Positions 6,671-14,776 of a stretch of DNA of 17,485 nucleotides are shown in pieces. Location: positions 1-17,485 of the forward strand of contig CAZSBS010000082.1 of NCBI GenBank assembly GCA_964605095.1, in the 5' to 3' direction. Every line of letters begins with the position of its first letter. Positions within the stretch are counted from its first letter, which is position 1. The stretch comes from JAUWQU01 sp964605095. GTDB taxonomy: Bacteria; Planctomycetota; Phycisphaerae; SM23-33. The notes under the pieces are model-generated. The model made no database searches. It worked only from the letters and a program-made list of their open reading frames with translations, and was not told the DNA's origin. Position numbers and translations under genes: made by a program.

Positions 6671-7615
6671 ATGTTCAATCGGCGTGACTTTATCAAGAGC
6701 ACCGTGGCCGGCGGCGCGGCGGCGATGGCGATGGCCGGCGTATTTGCACTCCGCGAGCAGCACGCGGCCGCGGCTGAACCCGCCCCGGCGGCCAAGCGAG
6801 CCTTCATGCTCACGTACGCGCCGCACTTCGGCATGTTCGGCAACCTCGGCGGAAAGGACCTTATCGACCAGATCAAGTTCATGGCCGACCAGGGCTTCAC
6901 CGCCCTGGAGGACAACGGCCTGTGCGGCCGAAGCGCCGAGGAGCAGGACCGCATCGCCAAAGAGATGGCGCGCCTGAACATGACGATGGGCGTCTTCATC
7001 GTCAACATGGGCACCGGCTTTGGGACCTCGGCGTTCGCAAACCCCGAGAAGGGCCCGCGCGAAGCTTTCCTCAATGAATGCCGGGCGGCCGTCAAGGTCG
7101 CCAAGCGCGTCAACGCCAAGTGGATGACCGTCGTGCCCGGCAGGCAATTCACCCGGCTCCAGCCCGAGTACCAGACGCAGCTTGCGGTGGAACTGCTCAA
7201 GCAGGCCAGCGCCATATTCGAGCCGCACGGCCTGGTCATGGTGATCGAGGCGCTGAACTTCCGCGACCACCCCGACCAGTTCCTCCAGCGCATCGGGCAG
7301 GCGTATCTCCTGTGCAAGAGCGTCAGCAGCCCGGCGTGCAAGATCCTCTTCGACATCTACCACCAGCAGATCACCGAGGGAGACCTGATTCCTAACATCG
7401 ACCGGGCCTGGAGCGAGATCGGGTACTTCCAGGTCGGCGACAACCCCGGCCGCGCTGAGCCGGGCACCGGCGAGGTCAACTTCCGCAACGTGTTCCGGCA
7501 CATCCACAGCAAGGGCTTCAAGGGCGTGATCGGCATGGAGCACGTCAACTCCCGCGGCGGAGCCGAGGGCGAGCAGGCGGTGATCGACGCATACGTCGGG
7601 GCGGACACGTTCTGA
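6671..7615 (+). CDS. Tat-exported hydroxypyruvate isomerase-like TIM-barrel protein
   Basis: 314 residues. ATG 6671 is preceded by AAGGAG at 6657-6662 (8-nt spacing); an in-frame GTG at 6662 overlaps that SD and is rejected. The N-terminus has a twin-arginine signal (NRRDFIK, hydrophobic stretch, Ala-rich cleavage region near residues 31-37). The rest is a xylose isomerase-like TIM barrel of the hydroxypyruvate isomerase (Hyi) type: IEALNFRD, FDIYHQQITEGDL, VGDNPGRAEPGTGEVNF and GMEH. Metal/catalytic candidates are E193, D228, Q254 and E290; the spacings 35, 61 and 97 from E193 agree with the E143/D178/Q204/E240 set I recall for E. coli Hyi. The family interconverts hydroxypyruvate and tartronate semialdehyde or isomerises/epimerises keto-sugars. 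Periplasmic location makes the classical glyoxylate role unlikely, so the true substrate is unknown. Possibly co-transcribed with the next gene (66-bp gap). Confidence 0.88.
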   Translation: MFNRRDFIKSTVAGGAAAMAMAGVFALREQHAAAAEPAPAAKRAFMLTYAPHFGMFGNLGGKDLIDQIKFMADQGFTALEDNGLCGRSAEEQDRIAKEMARLNMTMGVFIVNMGTGFGTSAFANPEKGPREAFLNECRAAVKVAKRVNAKWMTVVPGRQFTRLQPEYQTQLAVELLKQASAIFEPHGLVMVIEALNFRDHPDQFLQRIGQAYLLCKSVSSPACKILFDIYHQQITEGDLIPNIDRAWSEIGYFQVGDNPGRAEPGTGEVNFRNVFRHIHSKGFKGVIGMEHVNSRGGAEGEQAVIDAYVGADTF

Positions 7616-7681
7616 GCCCGATAGGATCCAAGCTACCCGCGTTGGAATAATGGACTCCCCAGAGGCGTGAGGAGGTGCTTT

Positions 7682-8584
7682 ATGACGAAATGGATTCTGA
7701 ACGGCCTGCCATTGCTGTTGCTGCTTGGCCCTTCCATCGCGTGGGCGGGCGGGCTGCCTGCTTTCGAGTCGGATCTTGAAGCCGACCGCTGGATTCGCAA
7801 ACACAGCGACTCCTACCGCAATATGGCGGAGGCCATCGACCGGCACGGCGGTTACACGATCGCCCCAACCACCGAGGCGCCTGGAGGCCTGGCCTACTTC
7901 GAAGAAGGGCGGGGACACATAGGACTGAACGAGGTACTCAAGGGCGCCCACCGGGTCAGCGTTCTCATCTTCGAAATGACCAATCTACATCAGGAGAACC
8001 GGCATCAGGAGGTGGCCTGGCGCGTCCGTCGCGGAGAATTGAACAACCCGGCTGAGTTCGCCCTCCTTCGGGAGATTATCGAATATGACGGACTCCGCCT
8101 CCACCGCAACATATTGCTGGAACTCGAACCCGTACTCGACACCGTTCCCCCTGAGATGATCACGTGGGTGTCCAGCACCGCCAAGCGGTTCGCCGACTAC
8201 CAACTGCCGTTCGCCTACGACTACATCAAGGCCCAAGCCGCAAGCGGCCACACCGCGTATTACGTGAAACTCTTCGAGAAGCACCGCGCTGAGTACATGG
8301 CCACGGTGCGCAACAAGATCCGGGAAAGAACCCAGGAGCCTGTCCCCAAGCAGGCTCAACAGCCAGGAGGCCAGAAAGGCGCACTCGATGCAAACGCCCC
8401 GGTCCATGGCGACCGGCCTTTGGAACAGCGCGATCCTAACGGGCACGGGAATCAAGGCGTGCTTCGCGTGCTTCCTGATTCGCGGCGGGGCGCCGGCTTG
8501 CCGTGCCCTGTCCCTCCCGAATACTCCGTCCGTCTTGGTCTCTGGGAACTTACGCTCTTTGCCCACGACAGGCCTTGGCCGTAG
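7682..8584 (+). CDS. Exported protein of unknown function, C-terminus possibly altered by insertion
   Basis: 300 residues. ATG 7682 follows GAGGAGG (7669-7675) by 6 nt; an upstream GTG at 7667 overlaps the SD. Signal peptide: residues 1-22 (basic start, Leu-rich core, AWA|GG cleavage). Residues about 25-225 form a coherent, mostly helical soluble region with notable stretches VLIFEMTNLHQ, a charged REIIEYDGLRLHRN segment and YVKLFEKHRAEY. I do not recognise the family. The arrangement faintly recalls degenerate metallopeptidase-like domains, but no HExxH is present. After about residue 225 the composition changes to Gln/Gly/Pro/Arg-rich, low-complexity sequence, and the stop lies only 36 nt before the transposase start. 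This suggests that the original 3' end was replaced by transposon-associated DNA. May be in an operon with the isomerase-like gene. Confidence 0.65.
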   Translation: MTKWILNGLPLLLLLGPSIAWAGGLPAFESDLEADRWIRKHSDSYRNMAEAIDRHGGYTIAPTTEAPGGLAYFEEGRGHIGLNEVLKGAHRVSVLIFEMTNLHQENRHQEVAWRVRRGELNNPAEFALLREIIEYDGLRLHRNILLELEPVLDTVPPEMITWVSSTAKRFADYQLPFAYDYIKAQAASGHTAYYVKLFEKHRAEYMATVRNKIRERTQEPVPKQAQQPGGQKGALDANAPVHGDRPLEQRDPNGHGNQGVLRVLPDSRRGAGLPCPVPPEYSVRLGLWELTLFAHDRPWP

Positions 8585-9720
8585 AATTCCGGCCTTGTGA
8601 CCAAGCGCGGAGGCACGGAGATGGGCATCCTGCGGATAGTCCTGGCATTTTTGAGAGCGTTTTTCGCCAGTCGAGCGGCCCTGGTCGCCGAGAACGTGAT
8701 GCTCCGGCAACAACTGCTCATCGTGCATCGATCTGCTCCACGCCCGAAGTTCCGCCGAACGGACCGGGTCTTGTTGTGCTGGCTGTCACGGTTGTGGTCC
8801 GGCTGGAGATCGGCTCTGTTGATCGTCCAGCCCGACACCGTGACGCGCTGGCACCGGCAAGGCTTCAGGGTCTACTGGAGGTGGAAGTCCCGGAAGAAGC
8901 CTGGCCGACCAAAGATCGATGCGAACATCCGGAGACTGATCCGTCGCATCTGCCGCGACAACCCTACGTGGGGAGCTCCGCGGATTCTGTCCGAGTTGCT
9001 TCTGCTGGGCCACAATGTGGCCGAGTCTACGGTGGCCAAGTACATGGTCCGCCAGCCCAAGCCGCCCTGCAGAGCTGGCGGACTTTCCTGAAGAACCACG
9101 TCGGCCAGATCGGGGCCATCGACTCCTTCACGGTCCCGACCATCAGCTTCCGCGTGCTGTACGTCTTCCTGGTGCTTCGGCATGACCGGCGCCGGGTCGT
9201 CCACTTCAACGTCACGACCAACCCGACGGGCCAGTGGACCGCTCAGCAGATCGTGGAGGCGTTTCCGTACGAGGAGGCTCCGCGGTTCTTGCTTCGCGAC
9301 CGCGATGGCATCTACGGCCAGGAGTTCCGTGACCGGGTCGAGCACATGGGGATCGAGGAAGTGCTCATTGCCTTCCGGTCGCCTTGGCAGAATCCGCACG
9401 TCGAGCGGCTGATCGGCTCGATACGTCGGGAGTGCCTGGACCACGTGATCGTGCTGAACGAGGATCATCTTCGCCGGACTTTGACCGAATACTTCGCATA
9501 TTACCATGAGGCCCGAGCTCATCTTTCGCGGGATCGGAACTCGCCCGACCCGCGATCGGTCCAGCCGCCCGAGAATGGCAAGGTTGTGGCCAAGGCGTAC
9601 CTGGGTGGCCTGCACCATCGCTATAAGCGAGCAGCAGCCTGATTTCGCTGGAAGCCGGATCGGTGGGGCGCGGGAGCGATCTGCGCCCAAGCAAGAATTC
9701 TGCTCACTTCCTGCAACTCA
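8585..9720 (+). mobile_element. Insertion-sequence remnant, ends unresolved
   Basis: The region is defined by the transposase at 8621-9642 with short non-coding flanks. I compared about 200 nt on the left with 140 nt on the right for terminal inverted repeats and target duplications and found nothing convincing; both flanks contain an AGAATTC, but this is an EcoRI-type palindrome and most likely chance. The outer limits given are therefore approximate. It sits between a possibly truncated gene on the left and the 3' end of a convergent gene on the right. Confidence 0.4.
8621..9642 (+). pseudogene. Integrase-core (DDE) transposase with a frameshift
   Basis: ATG 8621 follows CGGAGG by 7 nt. 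The first part (to about 9065) encodes the N-terminal helix-turn-helix region, with landmarks AENVMLRQQLLI, WHRQGFRVYWRWKSRKKPGRP, NPTWGAPRI and AESTVAKYMVR. The frame then shifts, and the rve-type catalytic core continues to 9642, with landmarks SWRTFLKNH, AIDSFTVPT, RDRDGIYG and NPHVERLIGSIRRE. The DDE residues lie in the last three of these. The shift from frame 2 to frame 1 equals loss of one base around 9060-9070 (PPC instead of the expected PPSQ); adding one base gives 341 codons, the usual length of this planctomycete family. No slippery heptamer is visible, so an inactivating deletion or sequencing error is more likely than programmed frameshifting. A Ser follows the first catalytic Asp where relatives usually have Phe. 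Confidence 0.85.
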
Positions 9721-9786
9721 TGAGGCTATGTGCCCCCTCGGATCAGCCATGGAAGCCGCCATCACCGCCCTGGCAGACCCAGGAAC

Positions 9787-10968
9787 TCATCGCTTGCGCT
9801 GCCGGATGAGATTTTCGGGATGGACACCAGGATACAGGTTCGCCGCCGCGCCGCCCGTCTTGTCGCCGACCCCGGTTGCGCCGTGCGGGCCATCGCTCTT
9901 GGCCGGCGCCCGCCGCATCGTCGCCTGCGACCACATCCGCCGGGTGATGTGGTCCTCCATGATGTGCTGGTAGAATCGCATCCAGGAAGTCTCGTCCTTC
10001 CTGCGAGCGTATTCCGGATCGCCGCCGGGGCGGTTATCACCTTCCTGCCGGCCCTCGTCCGGGCTCGGGACGATAGCCTCGGCGTAGCCCAGCACGTGGC
10101 AGAACATCCAGTCGACCTGGTGCAGCCATTCGTGAATCTCCATCTCGCCGCTGGCCTCGCCGGGGAACGGGTAGTTGGTGTGCCATGGAACGGTGACGAA
10201 ACCCGCTCCGCCCACGTCGGCGATGCTGGCGTATGTGGCCGCGATGAACTGGGCGGGCACGGCCGGGCCCTTGTCGCCGTTGAACTTCACGTAGCAGAAG
10301 ACCGTTTCGTACTGCTTCTTGGCGATCAGCGGGTCCGTTGCCCAGCGGACCAGGTGCGGGGCGGGGGCGAAGGGCCCCTTGCCCTCGCCGCCCAGTTTCC
10401 GCAACGGCTGGTCGATCACCGCGAAGTCCGCCTCCATACGCAGCATGCCGCTGCTGTAGTGGAACACGTGCCGCCCGAACGACGCGACGGACTGGCGGAT
10501 CTTCGCCTCGTCGGCCTGGCTGACCGTCTTGCTGGCCTCGAAGGTCTTATCACCGTCCTTCCAGGAAAACTCCAGGTGGCGGAAGATGACGACGAGCACC
10601 CGCCAGGGCCTGGCCTTTGCCGGGTCGGTGTTCCGCGGCACTTTGGGGCGCAGGCGGGCGATGTGGGCGCGGGCCTCCACGCGCTGCTCATCGCCGGCCG
10701 ACGGGCAGGCATCGATGACGCGCTCCCAGGCCTCCAGGGCGATCGGCAGATTCGCGGCTTTCTCTCCGGCCAGGGCCTTTCCGCGCCACGCAGCCGTGGC
10801 GGGATCGAGCGGCTGAGCGCCGGCTGGCTGGGTTGCCGCCAGCTGGGATGAGCCTTTCGTCGTCGGCTTGTCCGCCGCAGCGGCCGGGGCCGCGGCAAGC
10901 GCAAGAACCCCCGCCAGACCTGCCATGCGTGCCATCACCCACCACATCGTGCTGTCAGATCGTACCAT
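9787..10968 (-). CDS. Secreted putative zinc metallopeptidase (HExxH)
   Basis: 393 residues. ATG at 10968 is chosen because AAAGGA lies 7 nt upstream and a signal peptide follows (hydrophobic residues about 9-32, cleavage after the Ala run before DKP); the frame could extend to 11025 but without SD. Residues about 55-110 form a helical, TPR-like segment (AWRGKALAGEKAAN, ALEAWERVIDACP). The central part contains ADFAVIDQPLR and YVTF-like strands, then EMEIHEWLHQVDW, with HEWLH at residues 279-283 as a zinc-binding motif and catalytic Glu280. The third ligand is uncertain (H291 or E297 are candidates). I cannot assign a named peptidase family. The C-terminal 90 residues are rich in His/Arg/Gly. 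The gene is convergent with the transposase and divergent from the GH20-like gene. A small hairpin, CCTGG-CAGAC-CCAGG (9769-9783), lies just beyond the stop, without a T-run. Confidence 0.75.
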   Translation of the reverse strand: MVRSDSTMWWVMARMAGLAGVLALAAAPAAAADKPTTKGSSQLAATQPAGAQPLDPATAAWRGKALAGEKAANLPIALEAWERVIDACPSAGDEQRVEARAHIARLRPKVPRNTDPAKARPWRVLVVIFRHLEFSWKDGDKTFEASKTVSQADEAKIRQSVASFGRHVFHYSSGMLRMEADFAVIDQPLRKLGGEGKGPFAPAPHLVRWATDPLIAKKQYETVFCYVKFNGDKGPAVPAQFIAATYASIADVGGAGFVTVPWHTNYPFPGEASGEMEIHEWLHQVDWMFCHVLGYAEAIVPSPDEGRQEGDNRPGGDPEYARRKDETSWMRFYQHIMEDHITRRMWSQATMRRAPAKSDGPHGATGVGDKTGGAAANLYPGVHPENLIRQRKR

Positions 10969-11324
10969 AGGTACATCCTTTCCCTGCCACCTCCAGGTTA
11001 TGGGCGGATCACGCGAGAAAAACACAAGTTGCCGCTCTTGCCTTAACTCGTCGCAAATCCCAAGCTTGACAGGAGCGACCTCGTATCAGCATAACTAACA
11101 TAGCCGCCATGTTCACCCAGAAAACAGCCACAATTCAGCAGCAGTCAAGCGTATGCTAAAAAGTGCGTGTGAGGATCTGGCAGAGGTTTTAGGGATAGTC
11201 CATTTGCAGTAGTTTGTTGAACGCAGTATGGTTAGGCAAAGCATTATCGCAAAAGAATGAATTCGCAGGCGCCATGGCGGTCAGGGCGCCACAACACGAG
11301 CACTTCCCTATTGAGGAAAACGAC
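10969..11324. other. Divergent intergenic region with a candidate promoter for the GH20-like gene
   Basis: No gene seen. On the + strand, TTGACA at 11066-11071, an 18-bp spacer and CATAAC at 11090-11095 form a plausible sigma70-type promoter, giving a leader of about 225 nt. The frame of the GH20-like gene is open upstream to 11214, but that part has no SD and no signal-peptide character. No convincing promoter was found for the leftward gene. Confidence 0.35.
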
Positions 11325-13742
11325 ATGTTCAAGAGGTTCTTGGTTGTGGCGGCCCTAATCCAGTTCTCCGCGGCGGCGGTTTACGCCCAGGACGCCCGGT
11401 TCAACTTCGTCCCCTGGCCCAAATCCGTCACGCCGGGCGGCGGCAGCCTGACGCTGACGGCTTCCAGCAGGATCGTGGCCGCCGAGGCCTCCCTGACGCC
11501 CCTGGCCAAGGTGCTCTCGGGCGAGATCTACATGATGTCCGGCCTGCGCCTTGCGCCAGCGGCTGGCGTGGCGTCGGCCAATGACATCGTGCTGGCCGTG
11601 GACCCGGCGCTCAAGAACGAAGCCGCCTACACCGTTGCCGTTACCGACCGGGTCATAGTCACTGGCGGGGCATATCTGGGGGCTGCGCACGGCACGAGCC
11701 TCTTGCTGCAAGCGATCAAGCCGGGCAAGAGCGCCATCGACGTGCCCCGGTTCACGGTCGAGGACGCGCCTTACTCGGAGTACTACGGGGTGATGGTGGA
11801 CATCGCCCGCCAGAACAACTCCATGGAGGAGCTCAAGGGCGTCATCAACATGATGTGCCTCTATCGCCTGCGATTCCTTCAGTTGCACATGACCGACGAC
11901 CAGGCGTGGACCTTCCCCTCGACGGCTTACCCGCAACTGGGCAAGAGCAACTGGGCCACGCGCGGCGGCCCCGTGCCCAAGGTCTACAGCGTGCAGCAGT
12001 GGAAGGACCTGGTCCGGCATGCCGACGAGCGCGGCGTGACCATCGTGCCCGAGATCGAGACGCCCGGCCACAGCGGGGCGGCCCGCCGCGACCTGCCCGA
12101 GGCCTTCGGGCCCGACGTGGCTGTCATGAACATGACCAACCCCAGGATGTACCAGACCCTGGACACGATCATCGGCGAGTTGGCGGACGTGTTCAAGAGT
12201 TCCCCGTACATCCATGTCGGCTGCGACGAGTGCAACATCGAGCCCATCAGCCGCGACCAGAACTCCAAGGCATTCCGCGATGCCCATGGCATCAAGGACG
12301 GCACCGACTTCTTCGCCTGGCACATCGCCAAGATGGACGAGATCGTCAAGAAGCACGGCAAGAGAATGATCGTCTGGCAGGACGCCCCGATCACGGAACG
12401 CGTGGCCAAGGACGTGATCATTATGGTCTGGCACATCGACGGCAACAACGGCATGACGGGGGATTACATCAAGCAGGACCGGCCTGTCATCCAGGTGACT
12501 TGGACTCCCTGCGTGTACCAGCCCGTCAAGGACGTCTACGAGTGGAACGCCTGGCAGAAAGAGTGGCCCCAGGGCGGGCTGATGCTTGGTTCGCAAATGG
12601 TGCTGTGGGAACTGTCGGGCCAGTCGGCGGTGCCGTTCCTGCGATACAAGGCGGCCCCTCGCGGGGATCGCGTCTGGAACCCCTATGCCGGCCTGCCGTA
12701 CTCGGACTTCGCACGGCGGATCGAGGCCACCGATGCGATGCTGGACCTTCTGCTCAGCGGCATAGCGGTGGAGGACAAGGGCCTGCTCCAGGACCTCCAT
12801 AGCTGGCTGGCCGACGGCGGCAAGGGCGACGAGGGCTCGGGCATACTGCCGAAGTTCGCCTTTAGTGACAGTTCCACGGTTGCCCTTAGGTGCCCCGTTG
12901 CCGGCGCCCGGATCCGCTACACCACCGATGGGCAGGAGCCCAAGGCCACGTCGACGGTCTATTCCGCCCCGATCCGGCTCTATAACGGCAAGGATAACAA
13001 GGTTACGCTCAAGGCCCGCGTCTTCGACGCCGCCGGCTCGCCGCTAGGCGCCGTGTGGACCCGCGAGTACTACTGCAAACCTGTCGTGGGCGTCGTTGCC
13101 GGCGAAATCAAGCCCGGCGACCGCATCAGCGAGCCGGTCACCATCACGATCAAAAGGGCCATGAAGGGCATCGTACGCTACACGATGGACGGCAAGGAGC
13201 TCTCGGCCACCTCGCCCGCCTACACGGTGCCGATCACCGTGGACAAGTCGGCGACGGTGGTAGCCGCTCTGTTCGTCGACGGCCGGCGCGTCGGCGAGCC
13301 GTGGAAGCAAAACTTCAATTGGGCGGCCGTGGTCAAGTGCCTCACCACGGACAAGCCGGTGACGGCCTCCGGGTGCGAAGGCGGCTATGTTCCCCAGAAT
13401 GCCGTCGACGGGGTCGTCGAACTCGACAGGGCCTGGTGGGCCGGCCCGTCTCCGCAATGGCTGCAGGTGGACCTGGAGAAGGTCTGCAAGGTCGGCCGTC
13501 TTGATGTCTACCCCTACTGGGACGGTGGGCGATACTACCAGTACAAGGTGGAACTGTCCGTCGATGGCAAGACCTGGACGCAGGTGGTGGACATGACCCA
13601 GAACACCAAGCCGGCCTCCCCCCAGGGCGATTCGTTCACGATCAGCCCCAAAGACGCCCGCTATATCAAGATCACCATGCTTAAGAACAGCGCCAACAAC
13701 TCGGTTCACGTGGTGGAACTGCGGGCCTTCGAGGCCAAGTGA
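11325..13742 (+). CDS. Secreted GH20 beta-N-acetylhexosaminidase-like enzyme with F5/8 C domain
   Basis: 805 residues. ATG 11325 follows GAGG with 8-nt spacing and starts a signal peptide (residues 1-22, VYA|Q). Domains: GH20b-type N-terminal domain (about 28-145); GH20 catalytic barrel (about 147-470) with LHMTDDQAW, VPEIETPGHSG, HVGCDEC (D301-E302, the polarising Asp and acid Glu) and WELSGQS; two chitobiase C-terminal/Fn3-like modules (about 510-580 and 598-660, each with the RYTxDG pattern); and an F5/8 type C (discoidin/CBM32-like) domain (about 663-805, with AVDG, WLQVDL and RYIKITM). GH20 enzymes remove terminal GlcNAc or GalNAc by substrate-assisted catalysis, so the likely target is chitin-, mucin- or peptidoglycan-like glycan. 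Oddities: the usual YRG arginine that binds the sugar at subsite -1 is Tyr154 (YYG), and GGDE is GCDE, so specificity may differ. Confidence 0.9.
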   Translation: MFKRFLVVAALIQFSAAAVYAQDARFNFVPWPKSVTPGGGSLTLTASSRIVAAEASLTPLAKVLSGEIYMMSGLRLAPAAGVASANDIVLAVDPALKNEAAYTVAVTDRVIVTGGAYLGAAHGTSLLLQAIKPGKSAIDVPRFTVEDAPYSEYYGVMVDIARQNNSMEELKGVINMMCLYRLRFLQLHMTDDQAWTFPSTAYPQLGKSNWATRGGPVPKVYSVQQWKDLVRHADERGVTIVPEIETPGHSGAARRDLPEAFGPDVAVMNMTNPRMYQTLDTIIGELADVFKSSPYIHVGCDECNIEPISRDQNSKAFRDAHGIKDGTDFFAWHIAKMDEIVKKHGKRMIVWQDAPITERVAKDVIIMVWHIDGNNGMTGDYIKQDRPVIQVTWTPCVYQPVKDVYEWNAWQKEWPQGGLMLGSQMVLWELSGQSAVPFLRYKAAPRGDRVWNPYAGLPYSDFARRIEATDAMLDLLLSGIAVEDKGLLQDLHSWLADGGKGDEGSGILPKFAFSDSSTVALRCPVAGARIRYTTDGQEPKATSTVYSAPIRLYNGKDNKVTLKARVFDAAGSPLGAVWTREYYCKPVVGVVAGEIKPGDRISEPVTITIKRAMKGIVRYTMDGKELSATSPAYTVPITVDKSATVVAALFVDGRRVGEPWKQNFNWAAVVKCLTTDKPVTASGCEGGYVPQNAVDGVVELDRAWWAGPSPQWLQVDLEKVCKVGRLDVYPYWDGGRYYQYKVELSVDGKTWTQVVDMTQNTKPASPQGDSFTISPKDARYIKITMLKNSANNSVHVVELRAFEAK

Positions 13743-13923
13743 GAATTGCCTGTCTCCCCGAATAATCCGGTCGTGGCCGTGCCGTAAGGACTTGCGGGTC
13801 CTACATGGCCAAACCCAAGGGACCTCGCAAATTGCGAGCGTGAAGGTGAGCATTTCGCCCTGTCTGCGGCAGTCGAATTGCCGACAAGGCCCGGCGGCCG
13901 GAACAGGCAGCGGCACCAACAGA

Positions 13924-13970
13924 ATGGGCGGTCCCCGCTGTATGCAGGGGCCGCCCATCAGTTATTGTTT
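13924..13970. terminator. Strong terminator hairpin between convergent genes
   Basis: ATGGGCGG (13924-13931) and CCCC (13933-13936) pair with GGGG (13947-13950) and CCGCCCAT (13951-13958): 12 bp with one bulged T and a 10-nt loop. It is followed on the + strand by a T-rich stretch (GTTATTGTTT). It lies between the stop of the GH20-like gene and the stop of the leftward PEP-CTERM gene, so it may work in both directions. Confidence 0.8.
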
Positions 13971-13992
13971 CTAAGTTATGCCCTACAGGAGA

Positions 13993-14655
13993 CTACCGGC
14001 GGTTGCGCCGCCGCAGGATCGCCAGGCCACCGAAGGCCAGCAGGGCCATCGTGGCGGGTTCGGGAATTGATGCGCCACCCAGTTGGGCGCCGGCGACTTC
14101 GCCGTAATTAGCGTATGTGTCGCCGCCGCAGGTCACGAGTATGACGATTTCGCCACTGCTGTTGGACATCTGTTTCGTGCTGTAGGGAGTGGCGGGAGGT
14201 GCGATGTCAGAGCCGCCGTTGATGTTGTAGACCATCCTGGGATCCCCAGTCCCGAAGACCACCAGGTCGAACTCTGTGTCGGCTAACAGGCCGGTGAAAG
14301 TCATGGTGTAGCCATCTTCCCCGCCGGTGCACCAGGGTCGCTCAGGATTGTCGCCGGGCAGAATCACTCCGGGGTTGAACGGCGAACCGCCTACCTGGAC
14401 GTGATCAACGCCACTGAGCGCAAAGCCAAAGGCAGTATCCACCTGATCTCCATCCTTCAGGTTGGACAACGATTGGGCTCCATCCAGCGGCAATGCGTTC
14501 CATAGCCCAGTCTGGCCCGTCAGGCCGCCCGTGACATCTCCGCTCACGGCAGCGCTTCCATTAGCGACAAAATCGATGGAGATGACGCCGGCTTGGGTGA
14601 AACCTGCCATCAGCAAGATCGACACAACCACGATCACAACCGTTCTTGTCTTCAT
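13993..14655 (-). CDS. Small PEP-CTERM secreted protein
   Basis: 220 residues. ATG at 14655 follows AGGA with about 7-nt spacing and begins a signal peptide (MKTRTVVIVVV, cleavage near TQA|G, residue 22); the frame is open further upstream, but that part is leader. The mature part is a compact beta-rich domain with SIDFVANGSAAVSGD, TGLWNALPLDG, MTFTGLLADTEFDLVVFGTG and a final GEVAGAQLGG, then a PEP-CTERM tail (IPEPA, hydrophobic helix, RRRNRR). The domain resembles the N-terminal domain of the divergent neighbour at 15418, with the same order of landmarks (VSGD, WN-L, FTGL, AQI/AQL), so the two are probably related. Expected to be exosortase-processed and located at the surface. Function unknown. 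Confidence 0.88.
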   Translation of the reverse strand: MKTRTVVIVVVSILLMAGFTQAGVISIDFVANGSAAVSGDVTGGLTGQTGLWNALPLDGAQSLSNLKDGDQVDTAFGFALSGVDHVQVGGSPFNPGVILPGDNPERPWCTGGEDGYTMTFTGLLADTEFDLVVFGTGDPRMVYNINGGSDIAPPATPYSTKQMSNSSGEIVILVTCGGDTYANYGEVAGAQLGGASIPEPATMALLAFGGLAILRRRNRR

Positions 14656-14707
14656 GTTTCTTTCCTGTCTTTCTCTGCCATAAATAAGAACCCAACGGCC
14701 AACTAAC

Positions 14708-14776
14708 GCGCAACCCCTGCGCCGCAAAGACGTGGCACCATGCCACTGCGGGATTTCCCAACGCAGGAAACCCGCA
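14708..14776 (-). promoter_or_regulatory. Three adjacent stem-loops in the leader of the small PEP-CTERM gene
   Basis: Given on the + strand: GCGCA-ACCCC-TGCGC (14708-14722), GTGGCA-CCA-TGCCAC (14732-14746), and TGCGGG-a-TTTCC with GGAAA-CCCGCA (14747-14776; 11 bp, one bulged A, 7-nt loop). All lie inside the leader predicted from the promoter at 14931-14959, 50-120 nt before the start codon. No known riboswitch match was recognised. Confidence 0.45.

Noticed and set aside
6611..7951. 446-codon minus-strand frame opposite the isomerase-like gene
   Set aside because: It spans two real + strand genes and their gap, and its sequence is rich in Arg/His/Ala with no recognisable domain.
9040..9090. 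Programmed -1 ribosomal frameshift in the transposase
   Set aside because: No slippery A/T-rich heptamer is present, and relatives I know of have a single frame.
8580..9700. Terminal inverted repeats of the insertion sequence around AGAATTC
   Set aside because: Only a 6-7 bp match centred on a self-palindromic GAATTC, with no extension on either side and no target duplication.
9730..10851. 373-codon + strand frame opposite the HExxH gene
   Set aside because: The minus-strand frame has an SD, signal peptide and HExxH motif; the + strand translation looks like an antisense product.
11355..12800. Long open frame (481 codons) on the minus strand opposite the GH20-like gene
   Set aside because: High-GC codon bias creates antisense open frames; it has no SD, no signal or domain features, and the + strand product is clearly recognised.
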